Both the position numbers and the translations under genes were made by a program. A stretch of DNA of 17,350 nucleotides from Symbiodinium natans (Eukaryota; Sar; Dinophyceae; Suessiales; Symbiodiniaceae), in NCBI GenBank assembly GCA_905221605.1, contig CAJNDS010001478.1:1-17350 (forward strand), read 5' to 3'. Shown in pieces: positions 1-7,889 of this stretch. Below the pieces are notes generated by a model. That model was given only the letters and a program-made list of their open reading frames with translations, did not search any database and was not told the origin of the DNA. Position 1 is the stretch's first letter; every line of letters starts with the position of its first letter.

Positions 1-18
1 AGGGTTTAGGGTTTAGGG
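1..18 (+). repeat. TTTAGGG telomeric repeats (truncated by window edge)
   Basis: About two and a half TTTAGGG heptamers run from the window edge into the same 'TTTATAGAAA' boundary that follows the array at 5907-6032. The array therefore probably continues to the left of the window. Confidence 0.9.
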
Positions 19-48
19 TTTATAGAAATTGTATAGGGTTTGTGTCCG

Positions 49-213
49 GAGTTTTGGGGTGTTTTGTCGGGTTTTGGGGGGTTTTGTCGGGTTTTGGGGG
101 GTTTTGGGGGGTTTTGCCGGGTTTTGTTTTTTGCCTTTCAATGTTTTACATTTTTGTTTGTTGGGCTTGGGGGGGCTGGGGGGGATGGGGGGCTGGGGTG
201 GGGGGGCTTGCGC
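49..213 (+). repeat. G/T-rich degenerate telomere-like block, module 1
   Basis: Runs such as TTTTGGGGGG and TTTTGTCGGG alternate from about 49 to 131, followed by G-runs at 169-210. The G-rich strand is the same strand as in the telomere array just to the left. Many G-runs of four or more are spaced closely enough to form G-quadruplexes. Short open frames here are glycine/phenylalanine low-complexity translations and not genes. Confidence 0.75.
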
Positions 214-214
214 C

Positions 215-590
215 AGAATTCAAATTTTGAAGGTCTGTATCGGCCCAAAACCTCAAGCATTAAAATTTTGAAAGCCTGGGAATCTTTGGATATGGATCCC
301 AAAACTCTAGATTTCAAATTTGGAAGATCTGGGGATTTCTGGATAATTGATCAAAATCTCCTGCAGTCCTCCAGGATTCAAATTTAGAAGGCCTGGGGAT
401 CTTTGGATATCGATTCAAAACCTCTGGAATTTTCGGAATTCAAATTTTGAAGGATTTGATAAATACTGGATATCTGAATAAGTCCTCCAAAAATCTTTAG
501 AATTCAAATTTGGAAGATCTGGGGACTTCTGGATAATTGATCAAAACCTCCAGAATTAAAATCTTGAAGATCTGGGAGTTCTTTTTGAGG
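215..590. repeat. Degenerate ~60-bp tandem repeat (about 7 copies), module 1
   Basis: The motif GAATTCAAATTTTGAAGATC followed by TGGGGATTTCTGGATA-like sequence and then AAAACCTCC recurs about seven times, starting near 215, 257, 308, 369, 437, 499 and 552. Spacing is 42-68 bp and divergence is high. No coding potential is apparent. The same array is in module 2. Confidence 0.7.
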
Positions 591-873
591 GTATTCATTA
601 TAATTCTCCTGATGTCCCGAATCTTTGTTGACCCTTGTCTGTGGGTGTTAGCCTCGAAGTTTCGATATATTATTACAATTGATATGGTTCCACGAATATT
701 TGAATTACATATCTTGTAATTTGAATAATTTTTTTGATTGCAATTCTTTAGAATGATAATGGTTCATTTCACCCCCTCGAAATTTCAGAGAATATAGAGG
801 AATTTCAATTAATATTGGTATTGTTTTTGCAAATTCGGATTTCAGTTCTATGAAATCGGATATTGTGTCCGGA
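591..873. other. AT-rich unique core segment, module 1
   Basis: This AT-rich stretch has no tandem structure and no recognisable gene. A minus-strand open frame (705-1115, 136 codons) crosses it but overlaps another open frame and resembles nothing I know. The stretch is almost unchanged in module 2 (6604-6886). Confidence 0.4.
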
Positions 874-1308
874 CTATTTGGGGTGGAAAGGGCAATATTT
901 TCGGTCCCACGATCTCTTGAGCCTTCTCGGGGAGGAAAAGAATTTGATTTGTTGCTGGAGGTGTCTCTTCGGCAACATTTGATATAACAATTCATTAAAA
1001 CCTTTCTGAACTCCGTGGAAGAGACGGACCTGATGCTTGAAGGTCTGGTGGTCTTCTGTCCATGTCTGCAGTTCTGGGCCAGGAGAAGTTGAGCATGTTG
1101 GTTCTTGACAGCCAATGCTTGTAATTCTTGTCTTTCGTCTTGTCATGGTGATATTGATTTGATTGTTTCGACACCTCGTCTCGCTTTTTTGATAGGTTTC
1201 TGAAAGAAAACCATGTCTTTTGTTTGGGGTAACTCTAATCTTGAGCCCGCAGAGAAGAGCGGCGCAGTTGTTGCTCAGGTTTGCTGGGGTGCCAGTCTTG
1301 CCACACAT
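874..1308 (-). CDS. Unrecognised 144-codon ORF, module 1
   Basis: I do not recognise this product. It has an ATG start, 144 codons, is rich in Lys/Arg/Gln/Ser, and has scattered cysteines (Cys2, Cys14, Cys20) without a regular zinc-finger spacing. No signal peptide or membrane segment is visible. The frame is open at the same place in module 2, where only residues 7 (Thr to Ala) and 43 (Gln to Pro) differ and a third base change is silent. It lies downstream, on the same strand, of the Josephin fragment, so it could be a further exon or 3' part of the same decayed gene. A 136-codon open frame (705-1115) overlaps it in another phase, and I cannot decide between them. It may be non-coding. Confidence 0.2.
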   Translation of the reverse strand: MCGKTGTPANLSNNCAALLCGLKIRVTPNKRHGFLSETYQKSETRCRNNQINITMTRRKTRITSIGCQEPTCSTSPGPELQTWTEDHQTFKHQVRLFHGVQKGFNELLYQMLPKRHLQQQIKFFSSPRRLKRSWDRKYCPFHPK

Positions 1309-1465
1309 CCATCCATCACATGAGCATGAGCTGGCGCCTTGGTTTCTGCCTTGCCTTGTGCGATCTCGCGTGAGAACGCTGGTCTGTGGGGGGGTGAAAC
1401 GTTTGCGTGGAGCACCAGAGGTGTCCTCGCGGCATCACAACATTGTTAGGAGATGGCAGCCGCGG

Positions 1466-1876
1466 CTAGACCTCTCGGATGCAGTAGGTCGCGGGATGTC
1501 GAGCGCGCTCCGCCAAGAAGACGGCTTCCGGTATCTGCTCTGCTCTGCGGGTACGAGCCAGGGAGTCCAACCTGAAGATCTTCTCATGGAAATATCGATA
1601 TGCCACCCAGTGTGCGTTGTCCCGGTTCTGCACCGCCCCGGCAGCTGCTTCCAGATCGTGCGTGCTCACGACGGGTTGAAGGTCCATTTGCCACCTCACA
1701 CGACCAAAAGCAGCCATGGCTTTGGTTTGCAGTACCTGCGCAAGCACTTCCGAGGAGTAGAAGCCACCTGGCGCCGCGTGGTCCTCTGCAGCTGCACCTC
1801 GTTCCACCCCACCTTCTTCGAGGACAACCTGCACGGCGTTGTCCATGTCCGCTTCAGTGAAGAAGGCTGCCCCCAA
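1466..1876 (-). CDS. Josephin-domain (ataxin-3-like deubiquitinase) fragment, module 1
   Basis: The Josephin family are cysteine proteases that cleave ubiquitin chains. The 136-codon frame carries the C-terminal two thirds of the domain. GGFYSSEVLAQVLQ (residues 37-50) matches the family's conserved Gly-Phe/Tyr-Ser block. NRDNAHW (84-90) holds the presumed catalytic His89. FRLDSL (101-106) holds Asp104, exactly 15 residues later, the same spacing as His119 and Asn134 in ataxin-3. The final stretch to residue 136 fits the last helix and strand. The N-terminal block with the catalytic Cys is absent: just upstream the sequence turns into 65-bp satellite. The longest frame starts with TTG; the first ATG is at 1846. 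A possible splice acceptor (AG at 1867-1868) would make this an internal or last exon. It ends in TAG. It is probably a gene remnant; an exon of a spliced gene is the alternative. Confidence 0.6.
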   Translation of the reverse strand: MGAAFFTEADMDNAVQVVLEEGGVERGAAAEDHAAPGGFYSSEVLAQVLQTKAMAAFGRVRWQMDLQPVVSTHDLEAAAGAVQNRDNAHWVAYRYFHEKIFRLDSLARTRRAEQIPEAVFLAERARHPATYCIREV

Positions 1877-2257
1877 GGAGACTTTGCGTTCCCTTCCCTA
1901 ACTGGGTCAGGATGTGATCAGGGCCTGTGTAAATGCAGCCAAGGAGCCTTGCATTCCCTCCCTGACTGGGTCAGATGTGATCAGGGCCTGCGTGAACGCA
2001 GCCAAGGAGCCTTGGCCTCCCTAATTGGGTAGGGATGTGATCAGGGCCTGTGTATGAAGCCAAGGAGCCTTGTGTTACCTTCAGGGTGTGAGCAGGACCT
2101 GTGCAGATGCAGCCAAGGAGCCTTGCATTCCCCTCCCTAATTGGGTCGGGATGTGATCAGGGCCTGTAAATGCAGGCACAGAGCCTTGTGTTCCCCTGCC
2201 TAGTTCGGTCGGGATGTGATCAGGGCCGGTAAATGCAGCCAAGGAGCCTTGCGCTGC
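1871..2257. repeat. 65-bp satellite, short tract between the two gene fragments, module 1
   Basis: About six diverged monomers of the 65-bp satellite (core GATGTGATCAGGGCCTGTG ... GCAGCCAAGGAGCCTTG) fill the space between the Josephin fragment and the helicase-like fragment. Some monomers are shortened. The same tract is in module 2 (7884-8270). Confidence 0.85.
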
Positions 2258-2294
2258 GCTCTCTTCTCTAAAGAATGCTCAGTGATAAGCAATC

Positions 2295-2921
2295 TCAGGT
2301 GCTTTTTGGGATGTCCCTCAGGGCTGTAAACACCTGACCTTTGCCCTCTTGGTACTTGGTCTTCCCGCCTGGAGCCTGCTGGTTGCCGATCCTCACGTTG
2401 ATGTTGCCCGATAGCTTGCGAGCGTATTGGGAGAAGCTTCCATATCCATTCTGCCATCCGCCTGTGCCCGTGGAAAACAGGTGTGGGAAGAACTTCACGT
2501 CCATGTCGTCCGTGAGCTCCGAAGTGCTTCGGATTTTCTGCAGCTCCACAGTGTCCGCTCTGGGGGCTTTCAGCTCTTTGGGGATCAGGTACGTCATCTC
2601 TAGCCTGTCTTCCTTCTCTTCCATTGTTTCGACAGAGGCCGCTGCGTTTTCCGAGTGCTGCGCTTCGCCCCCAAGGCCGAGGAGTGTGAGCCACCGGACT
2701 CCCCCGTTTGGCGCCCTTGGGAGGTTTCGCGGTCTGTCGTTGCCGCTGCGCTTGTACACGGCTGCACTTTTTCCAGCGAGGATGATTTCCATTCTTGTTA
2801 AGGCTCCCTCCACTGCTGGGTTTGCCTGGTAGAGGCGGTGCTGCGCTTTCAGCTCTTGCAAGGCTTTGTGCAAGCAGTCTAGACGAGCTGGGGAAGCGGT
2901 CTTGCCCTGCACTCCTTCCAC
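2295..2921 (-). CDS. Helitron/Pif1-type helicase protein, N-terminal-region fragment, module 1
   Basis: The open frame of 208 codons begins at a GTG. It stays open upstream to about 2939, where a CTCCAG junction with the satellite looks like a splice acceptor. KALQELKAQHRLY (residues 19-31) resembles the 'AL.WL..NNP.Y' pattern, and KFFPHLFSTGTGGW (143-156) followed by SFSQYARKL (162-170) resembles the 'FPHLFPtG.GG ... yv..rL' block. In my memory of these families both blocks occur ahead of the helicase domain in Helitron and Pif1-like proteins of large protist genomes. No Walker A or B motif or replication-initiator motif is present, so only a fragment remains. It lies upstream, on the same strand, of the Josephin fragment. 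The family call rests on short motifs and needs a profile search. Confidence 0.4.
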   Translation of the reverse strand: MEGVQGKTASPARLDCLHKALQELKAQHRLYQANPAVEGALTRMEIILAGKSAAVYKRSGNDRPRNLPRAPNGGVRWLTLLGLGGEAQHSENAAASVETMEEKEDRLEMTYLIPKELKAPRADTVELQKIRSTSELTDDMDVKFFPHLFSTGTGGWQNGYGSFSQYARKLSGNINVRIGNQQAPGGKTKYQEGKGQVFTALRDIPKST

Positions 2922-2944
2922 CAGGACAGTACCATCTTCCTGGA

Positions 2945-3530
2945 GCCTTGTGTTTCTCTCCCTAATTGGGTCAGGATGTGATCAGGGCCTGTGTAAATGC
3001 AGCCAAGGAGCCTTGCGTTCCCCTCCCGAATTGGGTCGGGATGTGATCAGGGCCTGTGTAACTGCAGCCAAGGATCCTTTGTATTCACCTCCCTAATTGG
3101 GTCGGGATGTGATCAAGACCTGTGTAAATGCAGCCAAGGAGCCTTGTGATTCTCCCTAATTGGGTCGGGATGTGATCAGGGCCTGTGTAAATGCAGCCAA
3201 GGAGCCTTGCATCCCCCTCCCAGGGCCTGTGTAAATGCAGCCAGGGAGCCTTGCATTGCCCTCCCTAAATGGGTCAGGATGTGATCAGGGTTTGTGTAAA
3301 TGCAGCCAAGGAGCCTTGCATTCCCCTCCCTAATTGGGTCGGGATGTGACCAGGGCCTGTTTGCATGCAGCCAAGGAGCCTTGGCATTTCCCTCCCTAAT
3401 TGGGTCGGGATGTGATCAGGGCCTGTGTAAATGCAGCCAAGGAGCCTTGCATTCCCCTCCCTAATTGGGTCGGGATGTGATCAGGGCCTGTGTGAATGCT
3501 GCCAAGGAGCCTTTGTATTTACCTCCCTAA
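2945..3530. repeat. Higher-order repeat block, first copy (842-bp offset)
   Basis: This ordered run of satellite subtypes is repeated at 3787-4372 with a constant offset of 842 bp, checked at three landmarks: GTGTTTCT near 2950/3792, the truncated-monomer junction CCCAGGGCC near 3219/4061, and CTTTGTATTT at 3511/4353. The shared truncated monomer shows the block was copied as one piece. Confidence 0.75.
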
Positions 3531-3786
3531 TTGATCAAGGGCTGTGTAAATGCAGCCAAGATCCGGATGTGGTGTGACTGCAGCCAAGGAGCCTTGCATT
3601 CCCTTCCCGAATTGGGTCCGGATGTGATCAGGGCCTGTGTGAATGCAGCCAAGAAGCATGGCATTCCCTTCCCTAATTGGGTCGGGATGTGATCAAGGGC
3701 TGTGTAAATGCAGCCAAGGAGCCTTTGTATTTACCTTCCTAATTGGGTCGGGATGTGATCAAGGGCTGTGTAAATGCAGCCAAGGA

Positions 3787-4372
3787 GCCTTGTGTTTCTA
3801 TCCCTAATTGGATCAGGATGTGATCAGGGCCTGTGTAAATGCAGCCAAGGAGCCTTGCGTTCCCCTCCCGAATTGGGTCGGGATGTGATCAGGGCCTGTG
3901 TAACTGCAGCCAAGGAGCCTTTGTATTCACCTCCCTAATTGGGTCGGGATGTGATCAAGACCTGTGTAAATGCAGCCAAGGAGCCTTGTGATTCTACCTA
4001 ATTGGGTCGGGATGTGATCAGGGCCTGTGTAAATGCAGCCAAGGAGCCTTGCATTCCCCTCCCAGGGCCTGTGTAAATGCAGCCAGGGAGCCTTGCATTG
4101 CCCTCCCTAAATGGGTCAGGATGTGATCAGGGTTTGTGTAAATGCAGCCAAGGAGCCTTGCATTCCCCTCCCTAATTGGGTCGGGATGTGACCAGGGCCT
4201 GTTTTAATGCAGCCAAGGAGCCTTGGCATTCCCCTCCCTAATTGGGTCGGGATGTGATCAGGGCCTGTGTAAATGCAGCCAAGGAGCCTTGCATTCCCCT
4301 CCCTAATTGGGTCGGGATGTGATCAGGGCCTGTGTGAATGCCGCCAAGGAGCCTTTGTATTTACCTCCCTAA
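3787..4372. repeat. Higher-order repeat block, second copy (842-bp offset)
   Basis: Copy of 2945-3530 with a few point differences. Module 2 lacks this section: its satellite jumps from the equivalent of ~3150 to the equivalent of ~4630. Confidence 0.75.
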
Positions 4373-5690
4373 TTGGGTCGGGATGTGATCAAGGGCTGTG
4401 TAAATGCAGCCAAGGAGCCTTGTGTTTCTCTCCCTAATTGGGTCAGCCTGTGTAAATGCAGCCAAGGAGCCTTGCATTCCCCTCCCCAATTGGGTCGGGA
4501 TGTGATCAGGGCCTGTGTAACTGCAGCCAAGGAGCCTTTGTATTCACCTCCCTAATTGGGTCGGGATGTGATCAAGACCTGTGTAAATGCAGCCAAGGAG
4601 CCGTGTGATTCTCCCTAATTGGGTCGGGATGTGATCAGGGCCTGTGAAAATGCTGCCAAGGAGGCTTGTGTTCATCTCCCTAATTGGGTCGGGATGTGAT
4701 CAGGGCCTGTCTAAACGCAGCCAAGGAGCCTTGCATTCCCCTCCCTATTTGAGTCGGGATGTGACCAGGGCCTGTGTAAATGCAGCCAAGGAGCCTTTGT
4801 ATTCACCTCCCTAATTGGGTCGGGATGTGATCAAGACCTGTGTAAATGCAGCCAAGGAGCCTTGTGATTCTCCCTAATTGGGTCGGGATGTGATCAGGGC
4901 CTGTGTCAATGCAGCCAAGGGGCCTTGCATTCCCCTCCCTAATTGGGTCGGGATGTGATCAGGGCCTCTGTGAATGCTGCCAAGGAGCCTTTGTAGTCAC
5001 CTCCCTAATTGGGTCGGGATGTGATCAAGACCTGTGTAAATGCAGCCAAGGAGCCTTGTGATTCTCCCTAATTGGGTCGGGATGTGATCAGGGCCTGTGT
5101 CAATGCAGCCAAGGAGCCTTGAATTCCCCTCCCTAATTGGGTCGGGATGTGATCAGGGCCTGTGTGAATGCTGCCAAGGAGCCTTTGTGGTCACCTCCCT
5201 AATTGGGTCGGGATGTGATCAAGGCCTGTGTAAATGCAGCCAAGGAGCCTTTTGTTTCTCTCCCTAATTGGGTCAGGATGTGATCAGGGCCTGTGTAAAT
5301 GCAGCCAAGGAGCCTTGTGTTACCTCCCGAATTGGGTCAGGATGTGATCAGGGCCTGTGTAAATGCAGCCCAGGAGCCTTTGTATTCACCTCCCTAATTG
5401 GGTCGGGATGTGATCAAGGCCTGTGTACATGCAGCCAAGGAGCCTTGCATTCCCCTCCCTAATTGGGTCGGGATGTGATGAGGGCCTGTGTAAATGCAGC
5501 CATGGAGCCTTTGCGTTCCCCTCCCTAATTGGGTCGGGATGTGATCAGAGCCTGTGTGAATGCTGCCAAGGAGCCTTTGTATTCTCCTCCCTAATTGGGT
5601 CGGTGTGTGAGCAGGGCTTATGTAACTGAAGGAGCCTTTGCGTTCCCCCCCCCCCCACAACTGGGTCGGGAGCCTTGCATTCCAGGTCGG

Positions 5691-5906
5691 GATGTGATCA
5701 AAGCCTGTGTGAATACGAGCCTTGCGTTAGCCTCCTGAATTTGGGTCAGGGATCGGGGCTTGTGTGAATGCAATCAAGGAGCTTGGCCTTCTCCTCCCTA
5801 GTTGAGGTAACTAGTGAGCCAGGATAAGGGTTTGCAGGGGTCAACTGTGCCAATATGTTCAATTTACTTAAACCTCTTTGCCTGCAGGAATCGAGCTATT
5901 CGTAAG
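5691..5906. repeat. Conserved telomere-adjacent end of module 1
   Basis: After degenerate satellite remnants (to ~5810) comes a ~100-bp non-satellite segment, from GGTAACTAGTGAGCC through CAATTTACTTAAACC to TCGTAAG, directly joined to the TTTAGGG array at 5907. An identical segment abuts the next array at 13438. It contains a pyrimidine-rich stretch ending in CAG at 5885-5887 and GTAAGT at 5902-5907. Confidence 0.8.
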
Positions 5907-6032
5907 TTTAGGGTTTAGGGTTTAGGGTTTAGGGTTTAGGGTTTAGGGTTTAGGGTTTAGGGTTTAGGGTTTAGGGTTTAGGGTTTAGGGTTTAGGGTTT
6001 AGGGTTTAGGGTTTAGGGTTTAGGGTTTAGGG
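5907..6032 (+). repeat. Telomeric array, 18 perfect TTTAGGG copies
   Basis: There are 126 bp of uninterrupted TTTAGGG. The G-rich strand runs left to right, so the natural chromosome end would lie to the right. The perfect, unmutated copies suggest recent telomerase synthesis, recent recombination, or an assembly join at chromosome ends. Confidence 0.97.
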
Positions 6033-6061
6033 TTTATAGAAATGTATAGGGTTTGTGTCCG

Positions 6062-6226
6062 GAGTTTTGGGGGGTTTTGTCGGGTTTTGGGGGGTTTTGT
6101 CGGGTTTTGGGGGGGTTTGGGGGGTTTTGCCGGGTTTTGTTTTTTGCCTTTCAATGTTTTACATTTTTGTTGGTTGGGCTTGGGGGGGCTGGGGGGGATG
6201 GGGGGCTGGGGTGGGCGGGCTTGCGC
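6062..6226 (+). repeat. G/T-rich degenerate telomere-like block, module 2
   Basis: Copy of the block at 49-213. At several positions T in module 1 is G in module 2, lengthening the G-runs. One G in module 1 is C here. Confidence 0.75.
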
Positions 6227-6227
6227 C

Positions 6228-6603
6228 AGAATTCAAATTTTGAAGGTCTGTATCGGCCCAAAACCTCAAGAATTAAAATTTTGAAAGCCTGGGAATCGTT
6301 GGATATGGATCCCAAAACTCTAGATTTCAAATTTGGAAGATCTGGGGATTTCTGGATAATTGATCAAAATCTCCTGCAGTCCTCCAGGATTCAAATTTAG
6401 AAGGCCTGGGGATCTTTAGATATCGATTCAAAACCTCTGGAATTTTCGGAATTCAAATTTTGAAGGATTTGATAAATACTGGATATCTGAATAAGTCCTC
6501 CAAAAATCTTTAGAATTCAAATTTGGAAGATCTGGGGACTTCTGGATAATTGATCAAAACATCCAGAATTAAAATCTTGAAGATCTGGGAGTTCTTTTTG
6601 AGG
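6228..6603. repeat. Degenerate ~60-bp tandem repeat, module 2
   Basis: Counterpart of 215-590 with the same seven diverged copies. The divergence between monomers is far larger than between modules, so this array was old before the module duplicated. Confidence 0.7.
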
Positions 6604-6886
6604 GTATTCATTATAATTCTCCTGATGTCCCGAATCTTTGTTGACCCTTGTCTGTGGGTGTTAGCCTCGAAGTTTCGATATATTCTTACAATTGATATGG
6701 TTCCACGAATATTTGAATTACATATCTTGTAATTTGAATAATTTTTTGGATTGCAATTCTTTAGAATGATAATGGTTCATTTCACACCCTCGAAATTTCA
6801 GAGAATATAGAGGAATTTCAATTAATATTGGTATTGTTTTTGCAAATTCGGATTTCAGTTCTATGAAATCGGATATTGTGTCCGGA
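6604..6886. other. AT-rich unique core segment, module 2
   Basis: Counterpart of 591-873. No recognisable gene or tandem structure is visible. Confidence 0.4.
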
Positions 6887-7321
6887 CTATTTGGGGTGGA
6901 AAGGGCAATATTTTCGGTCCCACGATCTCTTGAGCCTTCTCGGGGAGGAAAAGAATTTGATTTGTTGCTGGAGGTGTCTCTTCGGCAACATTTGATATAA
7001 CAATTCATTAAAACCTTTCTGAACTCCGTGGAAGAGACGGACCTGATGCTTGAAGGTCTGGTGGTCTTCTGTCCATGTCTGCAGTTCTGGGCCAGGAGAA
7101 GTTGAGCATGTTGGTTCTTGACAGCCAATGCTTGTAATTCTTGTCTTTCGTCTTGTCATGGTGATATTGATTTGATTGTTTCGACATCTCGTCTCGCTTT
7201 TTGGATAGGTTTCTGAAAGAAAACCATGTCTTTTGTTTGGGGTAACTCTAATCTTGAGCCCGCAGAGAAGAGCGGCGCAGTTGTTGCTCAGGTTTGCTGG
7301 GGCGCCAGTCTTGCCACACAT
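6887..7321 (-). CDS. Unrecognised 144-codon ORF, module 2
   Basis: Same open frame as 874-1308 in module 1, with two amino-acid changes (positions 7 and 43). Still unrecognised. Its persistence is expected from the ~99% identity of the modules and is not by itself evidence of selection. Confidence 0.2.
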   Translation of the reverse strand: MCGKTGAPANLSNNCAALLCGLKIRVTPNKRHGFLSETYPKSETRCRNNQINITMTRRKTRITSIGCQEPTCSTSPGPELQTWTEDHQTFKHQVRLFHGVQKGFNELLYQMLPKRHLQQQIKFFSSPRRLKRSWDRKYCPFHPK

Positions 7322-7478
7322 CCATCCATCACCTGAGCATGAGCTGGCGCCTTGGTTTCTGCCTTGCCTTGTGCGATCTCGCGTGAGAACGCTGGTCTGT
7401 GGGGGGGTGAAACGTTGGCGTGGAGCACCAGAGGTGTCCTCGCGGCATCACAACATTGTTAGGAGATGGCAGCCGCGG

Positions 7479-7889
7479 CTAGACCTCTCGGATGCAGTAG
7501 GTCGCGGGATGTCGAGCGAGCTCCGCCAAGAAGACGGCTTCCGGTATCTGCTCTGCTCTGCGGGTACGAGCCAGGGAGTCCAACCTGAAGATCTTCTCAT
7601 GGAAATATCGATATGCCACCCAGTGTGAGTTGTCCCGGTTCTGCACCGCCCCGGCAGCTGCTTCCAGATCGTGCTTGCTCACGACGGGTTGAAGGTCCAT
7701 TTGCCACCTCACACGACCAAAAGCAGCCATGGCTTTGGTGTGCAGTACCTGCGCAAGCACTTCCGAGGAGTAGAAGCCACCTGGCGCCGCGTGGTCCTCT
7801 GCAGCTTCACCTCGTTCCACCCCACCTTCTTCGAGGACAACCTGCACGGCGTTGTACATGTCCGCTTCAGTGAAGAAGGCTGCCCCCAA
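7479..7889 (-). CDS. Josephin-domain fragment, module 2
   Basis: Second copy of the Josephin remnant, still open over 136 codons. The His89 and Asp104 equivalents are kept, as is the GGFYSSEVLAQVL block. The catalytic-Cys block is again missing and satellite begins at the same place upstream. By eye it differs from module 1 at six bases, all changing the amino acid: residue 12 Asp to Tyr, 29 Ala to Glu, 50 Gln to His, 73 Thr to Lys, 88 Ala to Ser, 124 Arg to Leu. No silent change was seen, which argues against purifying selection and fits a non-functional fragment, though the number of changes is small. Confidence 0.58.
   Translation of the reverse strand: MGAAFFTEADMYNAVQVVLEEGGVERGEAAEDHAAPGGFYSSEVLAQVLHTKAMAAFGRVRWQMDLQPVVSKHDLEAAAGAVQNRDNSHWVAYRYFHEKIFRLDSLARTRRAEQIPEAVFLAELARHPATYCIREV

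Larger units (their letters stand above)
2943..5690. repeat. 65-bp satellite, long tract, module 1
   Basis: About 42 tandem monomers lie here. The consensus is about 65 bp, from one AATTGGGTCGGGATGTGATC to the next, passing through GCAGCCAAGGAGCCTTGC and ATTCCCCTCCCT. A 60-bp form lacks part of the C-rich end (GTGATTCTCCCT type). The monomer contains the palindrome TGATCA and the inverted repeat CAAGG-AG-CCTTG. Monomer subtypes (GTGTTTCTCTCCC, TTTGTATTCACC, GTGATTCTCCC, GCATTCCCC) recur in ordered groups. 65 is not a multiple of three, so open frames here are repeat translations. Confidence 0.95.
19..5906. repeat. Subtelomeric module 1 (Y'-like composite repeat)
   Basis: This large composite unit is bounded on both sides by TTTAGGG arrays. 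It recurs as module 2 starting at 6033. The left part (19 to ~2950) matches 6033 to ~8965 at an offset of 6013-6014 bases with about 32 substitutions by eye, roughly 99% identity. The right end (~5010-5906) matches ~12541-13437 at an offset of 7531-7532 with only a few differences. Content, left to right: G/T-rich block, degenerate ~60-bp repeat, AT-rich core, Josephin fragment, satellite, helicase-like fragment, long satellite, conserved end. The arrangement resembles yeast Y' elements, where long subtelomeric units are separated by short telomere tracts. That comparison is by architecture only. Confidence 0.85.

Noticed and set aside
52-131. Ciliate-type (TTTTGGGG) telomere suggesting a ciliate genome
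   Set aside because: Irregular and degenerate, while clean TTTAGGG arrays occur five times. The G/T block is better read as part of the module.
29-387. Gly/Phe-rich plus-strand frames at the start of each module
   Set aside because: Three overlapping frames through the G/T-rich block, produced by composition.
1250-1308. TGTP...NN motif at the start of the 144-codon frame resembling SNF2 helicase motif III
   Set aside because: Only a few matching residues, and no other helicase motifs nearby. Treated as chance.
1220-2032. 270-codon plus-strand open frame
   Set aside because: It lies antisense to the Josephin fragment and runs into satellite, where it reads repeat peptides (GCDQGLCKCSQGA). 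In module 2 it is cut short at 7628. It is a shadow frame.
2866-5629. Many Cys-containing open frames in the satellite (GSGCDQGLCKCSQGAL-like)
   Set aside because: They are direct translations of the 65-bp monomer, which is not a multiple of three, so the peptide changes frame each unit and is soon stopped. No independent coding signal.
2943-5690. CRISPR-like array
   Set aside because: Monomers are contiguous with no unique spacers, and all other evidence is eukaryotic.
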